Shown piece by piece: positions 52,436 through 63,679 of a DNA stretch of 64,000 nucleotides. The stretch spans positions 1,178,001 to 1,242,000 of the forward strand of contig NZ_CP018786.1 in assembly GCF_002025665.1 (NCBI RefSeq), read 5' to 3'. The position numbers were made by a program, and so were the translations under genes. Position 1 is the first letter of the stretch. Each line of letters starts with the position of its first letter. A model generated the notes under the pieces. That model was given only the letters and a program-made list of their open reading frames with translations. It was not told the DNA's origin and did no database searches. The stretch is from Chryseobacterium indologenes. GTDB lineage: Bacteria; Bacteroidota; Bacteroidia; Flavobacteriales; Weeksellaceae.

Positions 52436-53878
52436 ATGTTTATAAGTATGATTTATTACAACTATGATGTATCGGAAATCCACACTGGAATTTTACATAT
52501 TGGAGTAGGGAACTTTCACAGGGCGCACCAGCAGTTTTATACCAATATGCTGCTTAATGACAAGGATCAGAAAGATTGGGGAATCTGCGGAGTATGTCTG
52601 CTGCCTTCAGATGAAAAGATCGTAAAGAATTTAAGAGCTCAGAATCTTCACTATTCTCTTACCGTTTGCGGAAGAAACGGAAATGATGAGGTGTATAAAA
52701 TAGGCTCTTTGAGAGAGTTGATCTGGGGAATAGAAGATCCTGACGCTGTGGTGAAAAAAATTGCAGACAGCACTGTTAAGATCATCACTTTAACCATTAC
52801 AGAAGGTGGTTATAACCTTGATAAAGAAACGGGAGAATTTATATTGGAAGATGAAAAAATACAGCATGACCTGAAAAATCCTTCCATTCCTAATACTGTT
52901 TTCGGCTTTGTTGTAGAAGGACTGCGCCAGAGAAAGATTCAAAATGCAGGACCAGTTACAATTCTTTCATGCGATAATCTTCAGCATAATGGAAATACGG
53001 CAAAGAGAGCTTTCATCTCATTTATAGAAGCTCAGGATGCAGAACTGGCAATATGGGTAAAGGAAAATGTAACCTTCCCAAACAGTATGGTAGACCGTAT
53101 TACTCCGGCCACAAATCCGGAAGATGTGGAAAGATTAAATAAGTTGAATGGAACGGATGATCATGCTCCTGTATACTGTGAAGACTTTACACAATGGGTG
53201 ATAGAAGACAACTTTATTGCAGGAAGACCGGCATGGGAAAGAGTAGGGGTACAGTTTACCAATGATGTAACTGCATTTGAAAATATGAAATTAAGCTTAT
53301 TGAATGCTTCCCACACCCTTTTATCCTATCCGGCTTTCTTAATGGGTTACCGTAAAGTAGATCAGGCTATGGAAGATGAAAATCTTGTGAAATTCATCAG
53401 AGATTTTATGGATACAGACGTTACCCCTTTCGTCCCGGCTCCTGAAAAAACAGATCTGGAAAAATATAAACAGACATTAATCGAAAGATTTGCCAATCAC
53501 AGTGTAAGTGATCAGGTAAGCCGTTTGTGCTTCGATGGGATTTCAAAATTCCCCGTTTATATCATTCCTAATCTTGGTAAAATGATCAAAGGATGGAAAG
53601 ATCTTACCAGACCGGCTTTTCTTATTGCTTCCTACAGACATTATCTTACATATAAAAAAGATGATCAGGGCAACACCTTTGAGACAGCAGAACCCTGGAT
53701 TACCGAAAATGATCAGAAGCTTATTACCAGTGAAAATCCACAGGACTTTCTGGAATTGTCAGCGTTTAAAGGAATTCAGCTAAAAACTTCTGAATTGTTC
53801 ATCAAACAATACAGCCGTTTTGTAGAAGATATAAAAAACTCAGGAACCGCTTCGGTTTTACGATCCATCATAAAATAA
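52436..53878 (+). CDS. Mannitol 2-dehydrogenase-like polyol dehydrogenase
   Basis: 480 residues, cytoplasmic NAD-dependent long-chain polyol dehydrogenase of the MtlK/UxuB family. N-terminal GILHIGVGNFHRAHQQFY is the family nucleotide-binding start; ITLTITEGGYNLD, MVDRITPATNPEDVERL and LLNASHTLLSYPAFLMGYRKVDQAM (with the catalytic-lysine region) follow. Oxidises D-mannitol (or another hexitol) to a ketose; UxuB-type fructuronate reductase is the alternative, but the fructokinase downstream favours mannitol. An in-frame ATG at 52448 is another start. Confidence 0.9.
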   Translation: MFISMIYYNYDVSEIHTGILHIGVGNFHRAHQQFYTNMLLNDKDQKDWGICGVCLLPSDEKIVKNLRAQNLHYSLTVCGRNGNDEVYKIGSLRELIWGIEDPDAVVKKIADSTVKIITLTITEGGYNLDKETGEFILEDEKIQHDLKNPSIPNTVFGFVVEGLRQRKIQNAGPVTILSCDNLQHNGNTAKRAFISFIEAQDAELAIWVKENVTFPNSMVDRITPATNPEDVERLNKLNGTDDHAPVYCEDFTQWVIEDNFIAGRPAWERVGVQFTNDVTAFENMKLSLLNASHTLLSYPAFLMGYRKVDQAMEDENLVKFIRDFMDTDVTPFVPAPEKTDLEKYKQTLIERFANHSVSDQVSRLCFDGISKFPVYIIPNLGKMIKGWKDLTRPAFLIASYRHYLTYKKDDQGNTFETAEPWITENDQKLITSENPQDFLELSAFKGIQLKTSELFIKQYSRFVEDIKNSGTASVLRSIIK

Positions 53879-53885
53879 TTCAGCC

Positions 53886-55232
53886 ATGCAGATAAATCCA
53901 GGGATAACCTCTTCAGACCATAAAACAAACAATGCTATACTGCCGTTTGTCATCATTACGTTTATCTATTTTATTGTAGGTTTTCTGACCACAGTGAATG
54001 AACAGTTACAGGCTCCTCTGAAATTTACTTTTTTGAGTCATGCAGGCAGTCTTAAAAATACATTCACTACCCTGATTTCCTTTTTCTTCTTTTTAGGCTA
54101 TCTTCTGAATGGAACTCTGGGAAGCAAATGGGTGAATGCCTTTGGATATAAGAATACAATCCTGCGAGGGCTTTTCTTTATGATTTCAGGTCTTTTTATG
54201 TATCTGTGTTCATCATGGGTTGGTGACCATTATCCTGATTTGAAATTTAATATAAAAGATGCTGTTATTCCTTATGGATTTATCGTCTTTGTTATGGGGT
54301 CCTATTTAATGGGAACCTCAGCGGCAATCATTCAGGTAGTTGTCAATCCTTATGCAGCATCCTATGAACTGAAAGGGACACAACCTGTACAACGTCTGAA
54401 TATTCTGACTGCAATCAATTCTATCGGAACAACTTCCGCCCCTTTTTTTGTTACCGTAGTGATGTTCAGTGGGATTTCCATTGAAAATATAGAAATCAGG
54501 CAGCTTTTGTTTCCACTTTCTATCTTGATTGTCTGCATTCTTATGGTCATGATCATTACAAAAAGACTTCACCTTCCTGACCTTGCTCATACAAGAGTGG
54601 TAGGAGAAGAAAAACTGGAGAGAAGCATTTGGTCATTCAGACATTTTGTGCTGGGCGTTTTGGCCATCTTTTTTTATGTAGGAACCGAAGTGGCCATTGG
54701 TGCTAATATTAATCTGTATGCTTTTGAGCGCATGGATTCAGGGTATCCAATTACATTTTTTGGCAAAACAGATATCATTGTCGGAGGGATGGATTTAGGA
54801 ATTCATGCATTGTTGTCTACATTATATTGGGGTGGTTTTCTGGTAGGAAGAGCAGTGTCCAGCTTCTTCAGTAAGATTTCTGCAAGAACACAATTGATGG
54901 CAACCACAATACTTGCAGCAATACTTGCTTTAATATCGATGATTACCCAGAACCTTTGGTTTCTTGTAGCAATCGGCCTTCTGCATTCATCCATGTGGAG
55001 CTGTATTTATACACTTTCTATTAAAGGTTTGAACAAATATACCTCAAAAGCATCAGGTATTTTTATTTCTGCCGTATTTGGTGGAGCTGTATTTACGCTT
55101 ATTCAGGGAGGTTTGGCAGATATTTTAGGCTCATGGAGATGGACGTGGTGGCTTACCGTAATCTGTGAACTGCTTATGCTTACCTATGCGCTGTTCGGAT
55201 CGCGTATAAGAGAAAAAGACCTTATTCACTAA
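53886..55232 (+). CDS. Sugar/polyol MFS transporter
   Basis: 448 residues with ~12 membrane helices. ITFIYFIVGFLTTVNEQLQAPLK and VVNPYAASYELKGTQPVQRLNILTAINSIG resemble the FucP/glucose-galactose (FGHS) symporter branch common in Bacteroidota. Starts 7 bp after the dehydrogenase stop, so co-transcribed. Likely imports the hexitol or ketose used by the operon across the inner membrane with protons. Confidence 0.88.
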   Translation: MQINPGITSSDHKTNNAILPFVIITFIYFIVGFLTTVNEQLQAPLKFTFLSHAGSLKNTFTTLISFFFFLGYLLNGTLGSKWVNAFGYKNTILRGLFFMISGLFMYLCSSWVGDHYPDLKFNIKDAVIPYGFIVFVMGSYLMGTSAAIIQVVVNPYAASYELKGTQPVQRLNILTAINSIGTTSAPFFVTVVMFSGISIENIEIRQLLFPLSILIVCILMVMIITKRLHLPDLAHTRVVGEEKLERSIWSFRHFVLGVLAIFFYVGTEVAIGANINLYAFERMDSGYPITFFGKTDIIVGGMDLGIHALLSTLYWGGFLVGRAVSSFFSKISARTQLMATTILAAILALISMITQNLWFLVAIGLLHSSMWSCIYTLSIKGLNKYTSKASGIFISAVFGGAVFTLIQGGLADILGSWRWTWWLTVICELLMLTYALFGSRIREKDLIH

Positions 55233-55319
55233 TTATATAGTTTCTTTCAATTCATGTAAATATCCTGTAGACTATTACCGGATGCAGGATACTTACTGCC
55301 TTAAAAAAACACTTGAATC

Positions 55320-56045
55320 ATGGTAAAAAACTATTTATTACCTTGTTTCCTGATTATAGGAAATTGTCTGGGTGCGCAGGAAGTGCATTCAGCGTTGCAG
55401 CTTCGCAACAGCCATTTATGGCGCGGAATTGAAGTCTCAGCAGGGCTTATTTATACCGGAGATCTACATCTTGACTATAAGAATTTTTATGCAGGATTCT
55501 GGGCAGGTGGAAATGTTGATGGTTCTTATAAAGAATTCAACAACTATATAGGATATAAGAATAAGTATCTTACACTGGAGGTATGGGATATCTATAATTT
55601 TTCACCGGGAGCGGCCTATAACAATAAGGAGTTTTTTAATTATTCTGCGAGAGAAACCGGACGTTTTTGGGATTTCAGGTCTTATTACACCATAAGTGAG
55701 CAATTTCCTTTAGTACTCAGCTGGAATACAGTTATTTTCGGAAGAGACCGAAACAGTGAAAATACAGGGAACAAGTATTCTTCATTTGTTTCGGGAGAAT
55801 ATCCTGTATACAAGAAGGATAACCTTGAAATAAGAGGAAGAGTAGGTTATGCTTTTGCTTTGGACAGTCATGGAGAAAAGAATAATTTCTTTGCTAAAGA
55901 TTCTGGTTTCAATGAGATAAGTCTTATCGTTTCGAAAAGTTTTACCATTGAAGGCTATAAAATTCCTATGGGAATATGGGGAATGTGGAATCCGGTTAAC
56001 AATAATGCATTTCTTCAGTTTTCTGTGCAGGTTTATTCATTCTGA
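55320..56045 (+). CDS. Putative outer-membrane beta-barrel protein of the polyol operon
   Basis: 241 residues. Sec signal (LLPCFLIIGNCLGAQ). The mature protein is alternating aromatic strands (LHLDYKNFYAGFWAGGNVDGSY; YLTLEVWDIYNFSP; LEIRGRVGYAFALDS) and ends in a C-terminal aromatic residue (QVYSF), as in outer-membrane barrels. No recognised family. The place between transporter and kinase suggests a small channel for the sugar in place of a SusCD pair; this is inference. Confidence 0.7.
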   Translation: MVKNYLLPCFLIIGNCLGAQEVHSALQLRNSHLWRGIEVSAGLIYTGDLHLDYKNFYAGFWAGGNVDGSYKEFNNYIGYKNKYLTLEVWDIYNFSPGAAYNNKEFFNYSARETGRFWDFRSYYTISEQFPLVLSWNTVIFGRDRNSENTGNKYSSFVSGEYPVYKKDNLEIRGRVGYAFALDSHGEKNNFFAKDSGFNEISLIVSKSFTIEGYKIPMGIWGMWNPVNNNAFLQFSVQVYSF

Positions 56046-56106
56046 AGCAAGGAGATTCAAAGAGTAAATTTTTTATAAACTCAATACATTTAATTACTTT
56101 TATATA

Positions 56107-57027
56107 ATGGAATACAAAAAAAATAAAGCAGTATGTTTTGGCGAAGTGCTCTGGGATATTTTTCCGGGAGAGCAGAAGAGAGTAGGAGGTGCTCCTTTTA
56201 ATGTAGCCTACCATCTTTTCAAAATGGGCGTAGAAGTCAATATGATAAGCAGTGTGGGAGATGATCAGCTTGGGCGTGATCTTTTGGATAAAATGAAAAA
56301 CTGGAATATTCCCGCAGATCATGTTCAGATCAATACAGAGTATCCAACAAGTACAGTCATTGCTACAGTAGATGAAAATAACGATGCTCATTATGATATT
56401 GTGGAAGGAGTAGCATGGGATTATATTGAAACAACCCCGGAAAATATGGAAATCTTTAATACAACAGATGCGTTGGTATTTGGAACGCTGGCAGCCCGAA
56501 ATGAGAAATCCAGAAATACCCTGTTTCAGCTGCTTGAACTCAGCGATTATAATGTCTTTGATATCAATCTCAGAGAACCTTATTATGAGGTTGGAATGAT
56601 AAAAGATTTGCTTCACAAAACCCATCTCGCTAAATTTAATAAAGCAGAAATGCGAATGATGCTTGATTTTTTAGGAAAAGCATACACTACAGAAGAAGAC
56701 GGAATGAAATATCTTCAGGATCAGTTTGATCTTAAAGAAATTATAATCTCCAAAGGAAGCAAAGGCGCTCTGTATGCCTCAGAAGACCATTTTTATCTGT
56801 ATCCTACCATACCGGTTACTGTAAAAGATACTGTAGGGAGCGGAGATTCATTCCTGGCAGGATTTCTTTCCAAAAGATTGGAAAAAGGAAGTACCATCCC
56901 TGAAATTATGACTCAGGCTGTCTCTCTCGGAGCATTCATCACCTCACAGGAAGGAGCATGCCCGGAATATTCATTAGAAGATTTTATCAGATTTAAGAAC
57001 GAACATCCAGTATCAGTTGTAAGCTAA
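56107..57027 (+). CDS. Fructokinase-like PfkB kinase
   Basis: 306 residues. AVCFGEVLWDIFPGEQKRVGGAPFNVAYHL is the fructokinase substrate-binding start and TVGSGDSFLAGF holds the catalytic aspartate and anion hole. Phosphorylates fructose to fructose-6-phosphate, completing the route mannitol, fructose, F6P. Last gene of the LacI-controlled operon by position. Confidence 0.92.
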   Translation: MEYKKNKAVCFGEVLWDIFPGEQKRVGGAPFNVAYHLFKMGVEVNMISSVGDDQLGRDLLDKMKNWNIPADHVQINTEYPTSTVIATVDENNDAHYDIVEGVAWDYIETTPENMEIFNTTDALVFGTLAARNEKSRNTLFQLLELSDYNVFDINLREPYYEVGMIKDLLHKTHLAKFNKAEMRMMLDFLGKAYTTEEDGMKYLQDQFDLKEIIISKGSKGALYASEDHFYLYPTIPVTVKDTVGSGDSFLAGFLSKRLEKGSTIPEIMTQAVSLGAFITSQEGACPEYSLEDFIRFKNEHPVSVVS

Positions 57028-57107
57028 GATGGTAGAATCTCATGTTAATTTAAATTGATTCTTGATGAAATATTGGGTAACTTTAGCCAACCACCAAAAC
57101 AAAAGTT

Positions 57108-57803
57108 ATGCATCATCAGCTGGAGAAACATTATGTAAACAGAGTAGGCTGGCTTCGTGCAGCTGTGTTAGGAGCTAATGACGGATTATTATCCACCACA
57201 AGTATTGTTATAGGAGTTGCAGCTGCGGAACCGGATCGGCATATTATTATTCTTGCAGCACTGGCGGGTATGATTGCCGGGGCAATGTCTATGGCAGCCG
57301 GTGAATATGTTTCCGTAAGTTCACAGGAAGATACAGAGAAAGCAGATTTGATCCGCGAAAAGCGTGAACTTGAACAAATGCCGGAGGTAGAACTTAGAGA
57401 ATTGGCCAAAGTGTACGAAAAAAGAGGCTGTACCAAAGAAACAGCGATGCAGGTAGCCATTGAATTGACAGAACACGATGCACTGGGAGCACATGCCCGT
57501 GATGAACTTGGAATTAATGAAATAACACAGGCTAAACCTTTACAGGCAGCAATGGCTTCTTTCGGTTCATTTGCTGTAGGAGCTTTATTACCATTTGCAG
57601 TTTCTCTTTTGGCTCCAATTAAACAGATGGTGTACTTCCAATATGGATTCTCCATCATATTCTTGATGCTTTTAGGAGCAATTTCTGCCAGAGCGGGAGG
57701 TTCAAGTATCAAAATAGCTGTATTGAGGATCTGTTTCTGGGGAACTGTTGCCATGGGAATTACAGCATTAGTGGGAAGGCTTTTTGGAGTGAGTGTAGCG
57801 TAA
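57108..57803 (+). CDS. VIT1/CCC1-family iron/manganese transporter
   Basis: 231 residues, five membrane helices. First helix NRVGWLRAAVLGANDGLLSTTSIVIGV and second AALAGMIAGAMSMAAGEYVSVSSQ are VIT1/CCC1 signatures. A cytoplasmic acidic helical stretch (DTEKADLIREKRELEQMPEVELRELAK, ELTEHDALGAHARDELG) with Glu residues binds metal. Moves Fe(II)/Mn(II) out of the cytoplasm. A near-consensus -7 box (TAACTTTA) lies upstream. Confidence 0.92.
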   Translation: MHHQLEKHYVNRVGWLRAAVLGANDGLLSTTSIVIGVAAAEPDRHIIILAALAGMIAGAMSMAAGEYVSVSSQEDTEKADLIREKRELEQMPEVELRELAKVYEKRGCTKETAMQVAIELTEHDALGAHARDELGINEITQAKPLQAAMASFGSFAVGALLPFAVSLLAPIKQMVYFQYGFSIIFLMLLGAISARAGGSSIKIAVLRICFWGTVAMGITALVGRLFGVSVA

Positions 57804-58072
57804 ATTTTTATTTATATATGAATAATTGTTAGAAGATTATTCAGTAAGGTTGCAATTCCGTATTGCTATATTCATCTGGACAAGAATTTTTGATGACTTG
57901 GTTTTTCTTATTGATTTTCAGGTGTTTATTTTTAGTGATGTATATGTGATGTACCCTTAGTGTATATTTGATGTATTCCTTATCTCGTAGTAAGGCTTGT
58001 TTTGTGTTTATTTTTGACGAATCGAATTTAGAATTATCGAATTTAGAATTGTTAACATTAAAACAAGAATTT
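57804..58072. other. Intergenic region with promoter and 15-bp tandem repeat
   Basis: No gene. It holds an exact -7 element TATTTTTG (58009-58016) and then two perfect tandem copies of atcgaatttagaatt (58021-58050) in the leader of the fibre-like gene. Confidence 0.55.
58021..58050. repeat. 15-bp tandem repeat in the leader
   Basis: Two perfect head-to-tail copies of atcgaatttagaatt, between the -7 box and the start codon at 58073, so probably in the 5' untranslated region. Confidence 0.85.
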
Positions 58073-60091
58073 ATGAAAAAAAAAGTATTACCATTGGCCA
58101 TATTACTGCTTACTTTTTGCAAAGTGCATTCGCAGGTAGGTATTAATACGACAAGCCCTGCAGCTACTTTGGATATCACTGCCAAAAATGCTACAGGCAC
58201 CTCTACCAGTGTAGACGGAGTTTTGATTACCCGGCTAGACCGTCAGAGAGCCCAAAGTATGACCGGAGTTCCTGCTTCCACCTTAATTTATGTCAACAGT
58301 GTAGCTACCGGATCACAAACGGGAACAGCTGTCAATATTGATACCGTGGGGTACTATTATTATAATGGAAGTGCATGGGTAAAACTGCATAATCCCACCA
58401 ATTCAGCAACGGGTAATATCTACAATACAGATGGTACTCTTACAGGGAACCGTACCGTTTCGCAGGGAAGCAATACCCTGGCATTTACGGGAACACAACC
58501 CAATGCGTTTTCTGTAAACGGAAGCACTTTTTCTGTAGATGCAGCCAATAGCCGTGTTGGGGTTGGTACAGTATCACCCGCTAATAAATTTGTGGTAAAA
58601 GGTTTTAATGCACAACCTTCAGCGTTAGGCTTAGAACCTACCAATGCTACACTTAGAGTTGACGGGGACAGCAACCATGCTATGGATTTTGGAACCTATC
58701 TAAACGCTCCTTATGGGACTTATATTTCCAGTCAGAACAAAACTTCTGCTACAGGTCTCCCTTTAGTCTTAAATCCAGTGGGAGGAAATGTGGGGGTTAA
58801 CACAACTCCTAAAACAGCACTGGATGTGAATGGGGCTATTACCAATCGTGAAACCGTAGTTTCCGTTTCTGGCAATGCAGCTTCCGTACCTTCCAATGTA
58901 AGCCAGATACAGCTAACAGGTTCTGCAACAGGAACAGTAACGATTACAGCCCCCGCAGCTCCTAATGCAGGGCAGCGTCTTATTGTGTTTAATAATACAA
59001 CAGGAGGATTTGGGGCTACACTAGGTGGAGTTACTGTTCCCAACGGGAAAGCCCTGGAATTTGTTTACAGTAATTCGTCCTGGGTCTCTACGGAAGGCGG
59101 TCTCTTGGGAGCAGCTCCGGTGAATATCTACAATACAGATGGTACTCTTACAGGAAACCGTACTGTTTCGCAGGGAAGCAATACCCTGGCATTTACGGGA
59201 ACACAACCCAATGCGTTTTCTGTAAACGGAAGCACTTTTTCTGTAGATGCAGCCAACGGCCTTGTTGGGGTGGGTACAACCACACCTAGTACTAAGTTGA
59301 CGATCAGTACCCCTGATAGTAATTTCGGGCTGAGTCATACCAACGGTACCATCAGTCTAAGAACGTATATTGGGGGAGGAGCTGGTTTTGTGGGAACCAG
59401 TACGGCAAATGATCTGAAGTTGATGACTAATAATACTGCAAAAATGGTTGTTACCTCTGGTGGTACTGTAGGTGTTAATGTGTCTTCTCCAAGTGCCGTG
59501 CTTGATATCATGAGTAATGGGGCTACTAATGCAACCAAAGCCCTGGAGATTAATGACAATACCAATAAGGAATTGTTACAGGTAGCAGACGACGGAAGCG
59601 TCCGGCTTGAAAAATACAAAAATATCGGGGTATTAGGTACAGATGCTAATGGATTTTTGGTGGACGGAAGCGCATTGAATATTCCTGCTATTTCTACAAT
59701 AGGTTTTTCCAATGCTTCTGCTGATCAATCGGCAAATTCTGAGTATACTGTAACTTTTAGTATCAATAAAAATAATGCAGCGAATATTACGTATAGTAAT
59801 GGCCTTTTTACCATCAATAAAGCGGGATATTATAATTTTTCAGTATATGTACGTTATGATATCTCCATGAACTCATCCACCGGAGGAACAGCCATAACAC
59901 GATTATATAAAAATAGTTCTTTTTTTACATATTCTATTACGGGGCATGGGGACGGAACACTAGATGTAGGGCATAATCTGTCAGGAACCCGGTTTTTCAA
60001 TGTAGGTGATGTTGTTAAAGTTGGAACAGTGTATACCAGGACTTTTAAAATAACTGATGGATCAATTTCTATTGTGTATTATGGTACCTAG
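58073..60091 (+). CDS. Secreted fibre/adhesin-like protein with duplicated module
   Basis: 672 residues from the ATG at 58073, the only start giving a signal peptide (LPLAILLLTFCKVHSQ). The mature start QVGINTTSPAATLDI is shared by phage-tail-fibre-like secreted proteins of Bacteroidota. A ~52-residue module (YNTDGTLTGNRTVSQGSNTL, then QPNAFSVNGSTFSVDAAN) occurs twice at ~115-166 and ~351-402. The C-terminal ~120 residues look like a C1q/TNF-type jelly roll (FTINKAGYYNFSVYVRYD). Probably a surface, oligomeric protein; ligand unknown. G+C is higher than in the neighbours. Confidence 0.8.
   Translation: MKKKVLPLAILLLTFCKVHSQVGINTTSPAATLDITAKNATGTSTSVDGVLITRLDRQRAQSMTGVPASTLIYVNSVATGSQTGTAVNIDTVGYYYYNGSAWVKLHNPTNSATGNIYNTDGTLTGNRTVSQGSNTLAFTGTQPNAFSVNGSTFSVDAANSRVGVGTVSPANKFVVKGFNAQPSALGLEPTNATLRVDGDSNHAMDFGTYLNAPYGTYISSQNKTSATGLPLVLNPVGGNVGVNTTPKTALDVNGAITNRETVVSVSGNAASVPSNVSQIQLTGSATGTVTITAPAAPNAGQRLIVFNNTTGGFGATLGGVTVPNGKALEFVYSNSSWVSTEGGLLGAAPVNIYNTDGTLTGNRTVSQGSNTLAFTGTQPNAFSVNGSTFSVDAANGLVGVGTTTPSTKLTISTPDSNFGLSHTNGTISLRTYIGGGAGFVGTSTANDLKLMTNNTAKMVVTSGGTVGVNVSSPSAVLDIMSNGATNATKALEINDNTNKELLQVADDGSVRLEKYKNIGVLGTDANGFLVDGSALNIPAISTIGFSNASADQSANSEYTVTFSINKNNAANITYSNGLFTINKAGYYNFSVYVRYDISMNSSTGGTAITRLYKNSSFFTYSITGHGDGTLDVGHNLSGTRFFNVGDVVKVGTVYTRTFKITDGSISIVYYGT
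58415..58570 (+). repeat. 156-bp intragenic repeat, copy 1
   Basis: Nearly identical at DNA level to 59123-59278, offset exactly 708 bp and in the same frame. Confidence 0.88.
59123..59278 (+). repeat. 156-bp intragenic repeat, copy 2
   Basis: Second copy of 58415-58570, with only a few third-position and end differences. Confidence 0.88.
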
Positions 60092-60123
60092 TAATACTAT
60101 TTTGTTTGTAGTATAATAAGGGA

Positions 60124-60152
60124 GGTTTGGGATGTATTCCAAACCTTTTTTT
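60124..60152 (+). terminator. Terminator of the fibre-like gene
   Basis: 7-bp stem ggtttgg/ccaaacc, 8-nt loop, T run of seven. Confidence 0.85.
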
Positions 60153-60538
60153 ATTATCATCAGTGAATTTTAATGATAATGAGGTTGTTACAGAGAAAAT
60201 ATGAGCTGTTGAAAAAGAAAACCTCTGAAAATCAAAAGATTTCAGAGGTTTTGTACCCATAAACGAAGAGATATCGAAACATTTAGTGGAAGATTTAGAA
60301 AGAATCGTAGAATTAAATAATCCTTTAATGTGACCAAGACTAGCGTATCTTCAAACACTTTTATCAATGATTTGCTACGTTTGAGGCAAATTAAACAAGA
60401 ATTATATTGCAATAGTAAGTCTTTATTTGGCTGTGCTTTTCTCTATATTAATTGAAAATAAAATAGAGGTATTTGGTATGAGAGTTAGAAAATTTTTGAC
60501 TTCCAAATAAAAAGTAAATAATTATTGTGATAACAGAT
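60153..60538. other. Intergenic region with an orphan hairpin
   Basis: A perfect 13-bp stem (aaaacctctgaaa / tttcagaggtttt, 9-nt loop) at 60218-60252 lies where no gene ends. An open stretch to the stop at 60331 encodes INEEISKHLVEDLERIVELN, which looks protein-like but has no start; perhaps a gene remnant. Nothing else is supported. Confidence 0.4.
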
Positions 60539-61435
60539 TTAATTCAAACTTCTATATTCATTAGGAGTGACACCCGTTCTCTGCTTGAAAAGTCTGATAA
60601 AATGCTGTGGATATTTGAATCCTAATTCACAAGCAATCTGAGCAATAGATTTATCAATGTTGAAAACTCTTTCCTTGGCAACATCAATAATTTTATTCTG
60701 AATATATTCCTGCGCAGTTTTTCCTGTTTCTTTCTTAATCAGATCTCCAAAATAGTTGGGTGAAAAATGTAATTCATCTGCACAATAAGCCACAGATGGA
60801 AGCCCTACGGTATTAGGTTTCTCAGATGAAAAGTAGTTGTTTAGTAATTCTTCAAATTTTTCTAAAATACCCTTATTTATATTTTCCCGCGTAATAAACT
60901 GCCTGTCATAAAAGCGGTCACAATGATTAAGAAAAAGCTCAATATTTGATGTGATGACTTTTTTACTGTGTTTATCTACTGGTCGGCTCAATTCAGATTG
61001 AATATCAACGAACATTTCCAAAACCATTTGCTGCTCTTTTTTAGAGAGGTGCAATGCTTCATTGGTTTGATATCCGAAGAAACCGTATTCAGAAATACTT
61101 TTAGCTAAAGAAGTTCCCTTGATTAAATCCGGATGAAAAACTAATCCGTGTCCCAAAGGCTGATAGATGTCAATTTTATTTTCTACATCAACAATTTGTC
61201 CCGGAGAAACAAAAACCAACGTTCCTTCCTGGTAATCATAAGTTGCCCGACCGTACTTGAGGTCACCGCATTTCACATCTTTTAAAAAAATACAGTACAG
61301 ATTAAAGTACATTTTAGACCCGGTCCTTTTATGCGCTTTTGAAAAATCTATCACACTTACCAAAGGATGTAAAGTTTCGTGATTATTAAATTGATTATAA
61401 TCATCCACTGTCTCAAAATTGATGGAATTGCTCAT
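60539..61435 (-). CDS. AraC-family transcriptional regulator
   Basis: 298 residues. The N-terminal sensor part includes GTLVFVSPGQIVDVENK. The C-terminal double HTH reads YCADELHFSPNYFGDLIKKETG and SIAQIACELGFKYPQHFIRLFKQRTGVTPNEYR. Divergent from the aldo/keto reductase genes with 196 bp between starts, a common pairing in Bacteroidota, so it probably activates them. The inducer is unknown. Confidence 0.92.
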   Translation of the reverse strand: MSNSINFETVDDYNQFNNHETLHPLVSVIDFSKAHKRTGSKMYFNLYCIFLKDVKCGDLKYGRATYDYQEGTLVFVSPGQIVDVENKIDIYQPLGHGLVFHPDLIKGTSLAKSISEYGFFGYQTNEALHLSKKEQQMVLEMFVDIQSELSRPVDKHSKKVITSNIELFLNHCDRFYDRQFITRENINKGILEKFEELLNNYFSSEKPNTVGLPSVAYCADELHFSPNYFGDLIKKETGKTAQEYIQNKIIDVAKERVFNIDKSIAQIACELGFKYPQHFIRLFKQRTGVTPNEYRSLN

Positions 61436-61613
61436 TGCTGTATCATTTTCTAATGCAAATCTAAAGATAAAAATAACCTTTTTTTACAATCAGAATCAGA
61501 ACAGTAATATTGGTTATCAATTCCGTAATCTGTCTACCAATATGCTTGTCAATAGGTTGGAAATTTGCAATAACAAGTTGATAAACAATATTAACTTCTT
61601 TATGAAGCAATAA

Positions 61614-62483
<870 letters not shown>

Positions 62484-62512
62484 TCAAATTTCATTAGTAA
62501 AAATATGATCAA

Positions 62513-62683
62513 ATGAATAGAAGAGATATAATAAAGACAGTTGGTTTAGCAGCCGTTGGAAGTACATTGCAAACTTTCAATTCCATACTTAAAGCAAATA
62601 CAATTGATCATAAATTGTCAGAAGGAATATCACCTTTTGTACAGCAATTTTCCGATGTGGAAGCGCCTTTAAAAACAAAATAA
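62513..62683 (+). CDS. Orphan Tat-signal mini-protein
   Basis: 56 residues, from ATG 62513 to TAA 62683. The start NRRDIIKTVGLAAVGSTLQ is a twin-arginine (RRxxxK) export signal with a hydrophobic stretch, followed by only ~35 residues (SEGISPFVQQFSDVEAPLKTK). Probably a gene reduced to its signal by deletion, or a genuine small exported peptide. It sits 29 bp after one aldo/keto reductase and 12 bp before the next, inside the same transcript. Confidence 0.6.
   Translation: MNRRDIIKTVGLAAVGSTLQTFNSILKANTIDHKLSEGISPFVQQFSDVEAPLKTK

Positions 62684-63679
<996 letters not shown>

Noticed and set aside
57131..57754. 207-codon minus-strand frame opposite the VIT transporter
   Set aside because: Low-complexity Ala/Ser-rich product from the antisense of a membrane protein; the plus strand has clear VIT motifs.
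58415..59278. Direct repeats as possible mobile-element ends
   Set aside because: Both copies are in frame within one coding sequence and there is no transposase or inverted end.
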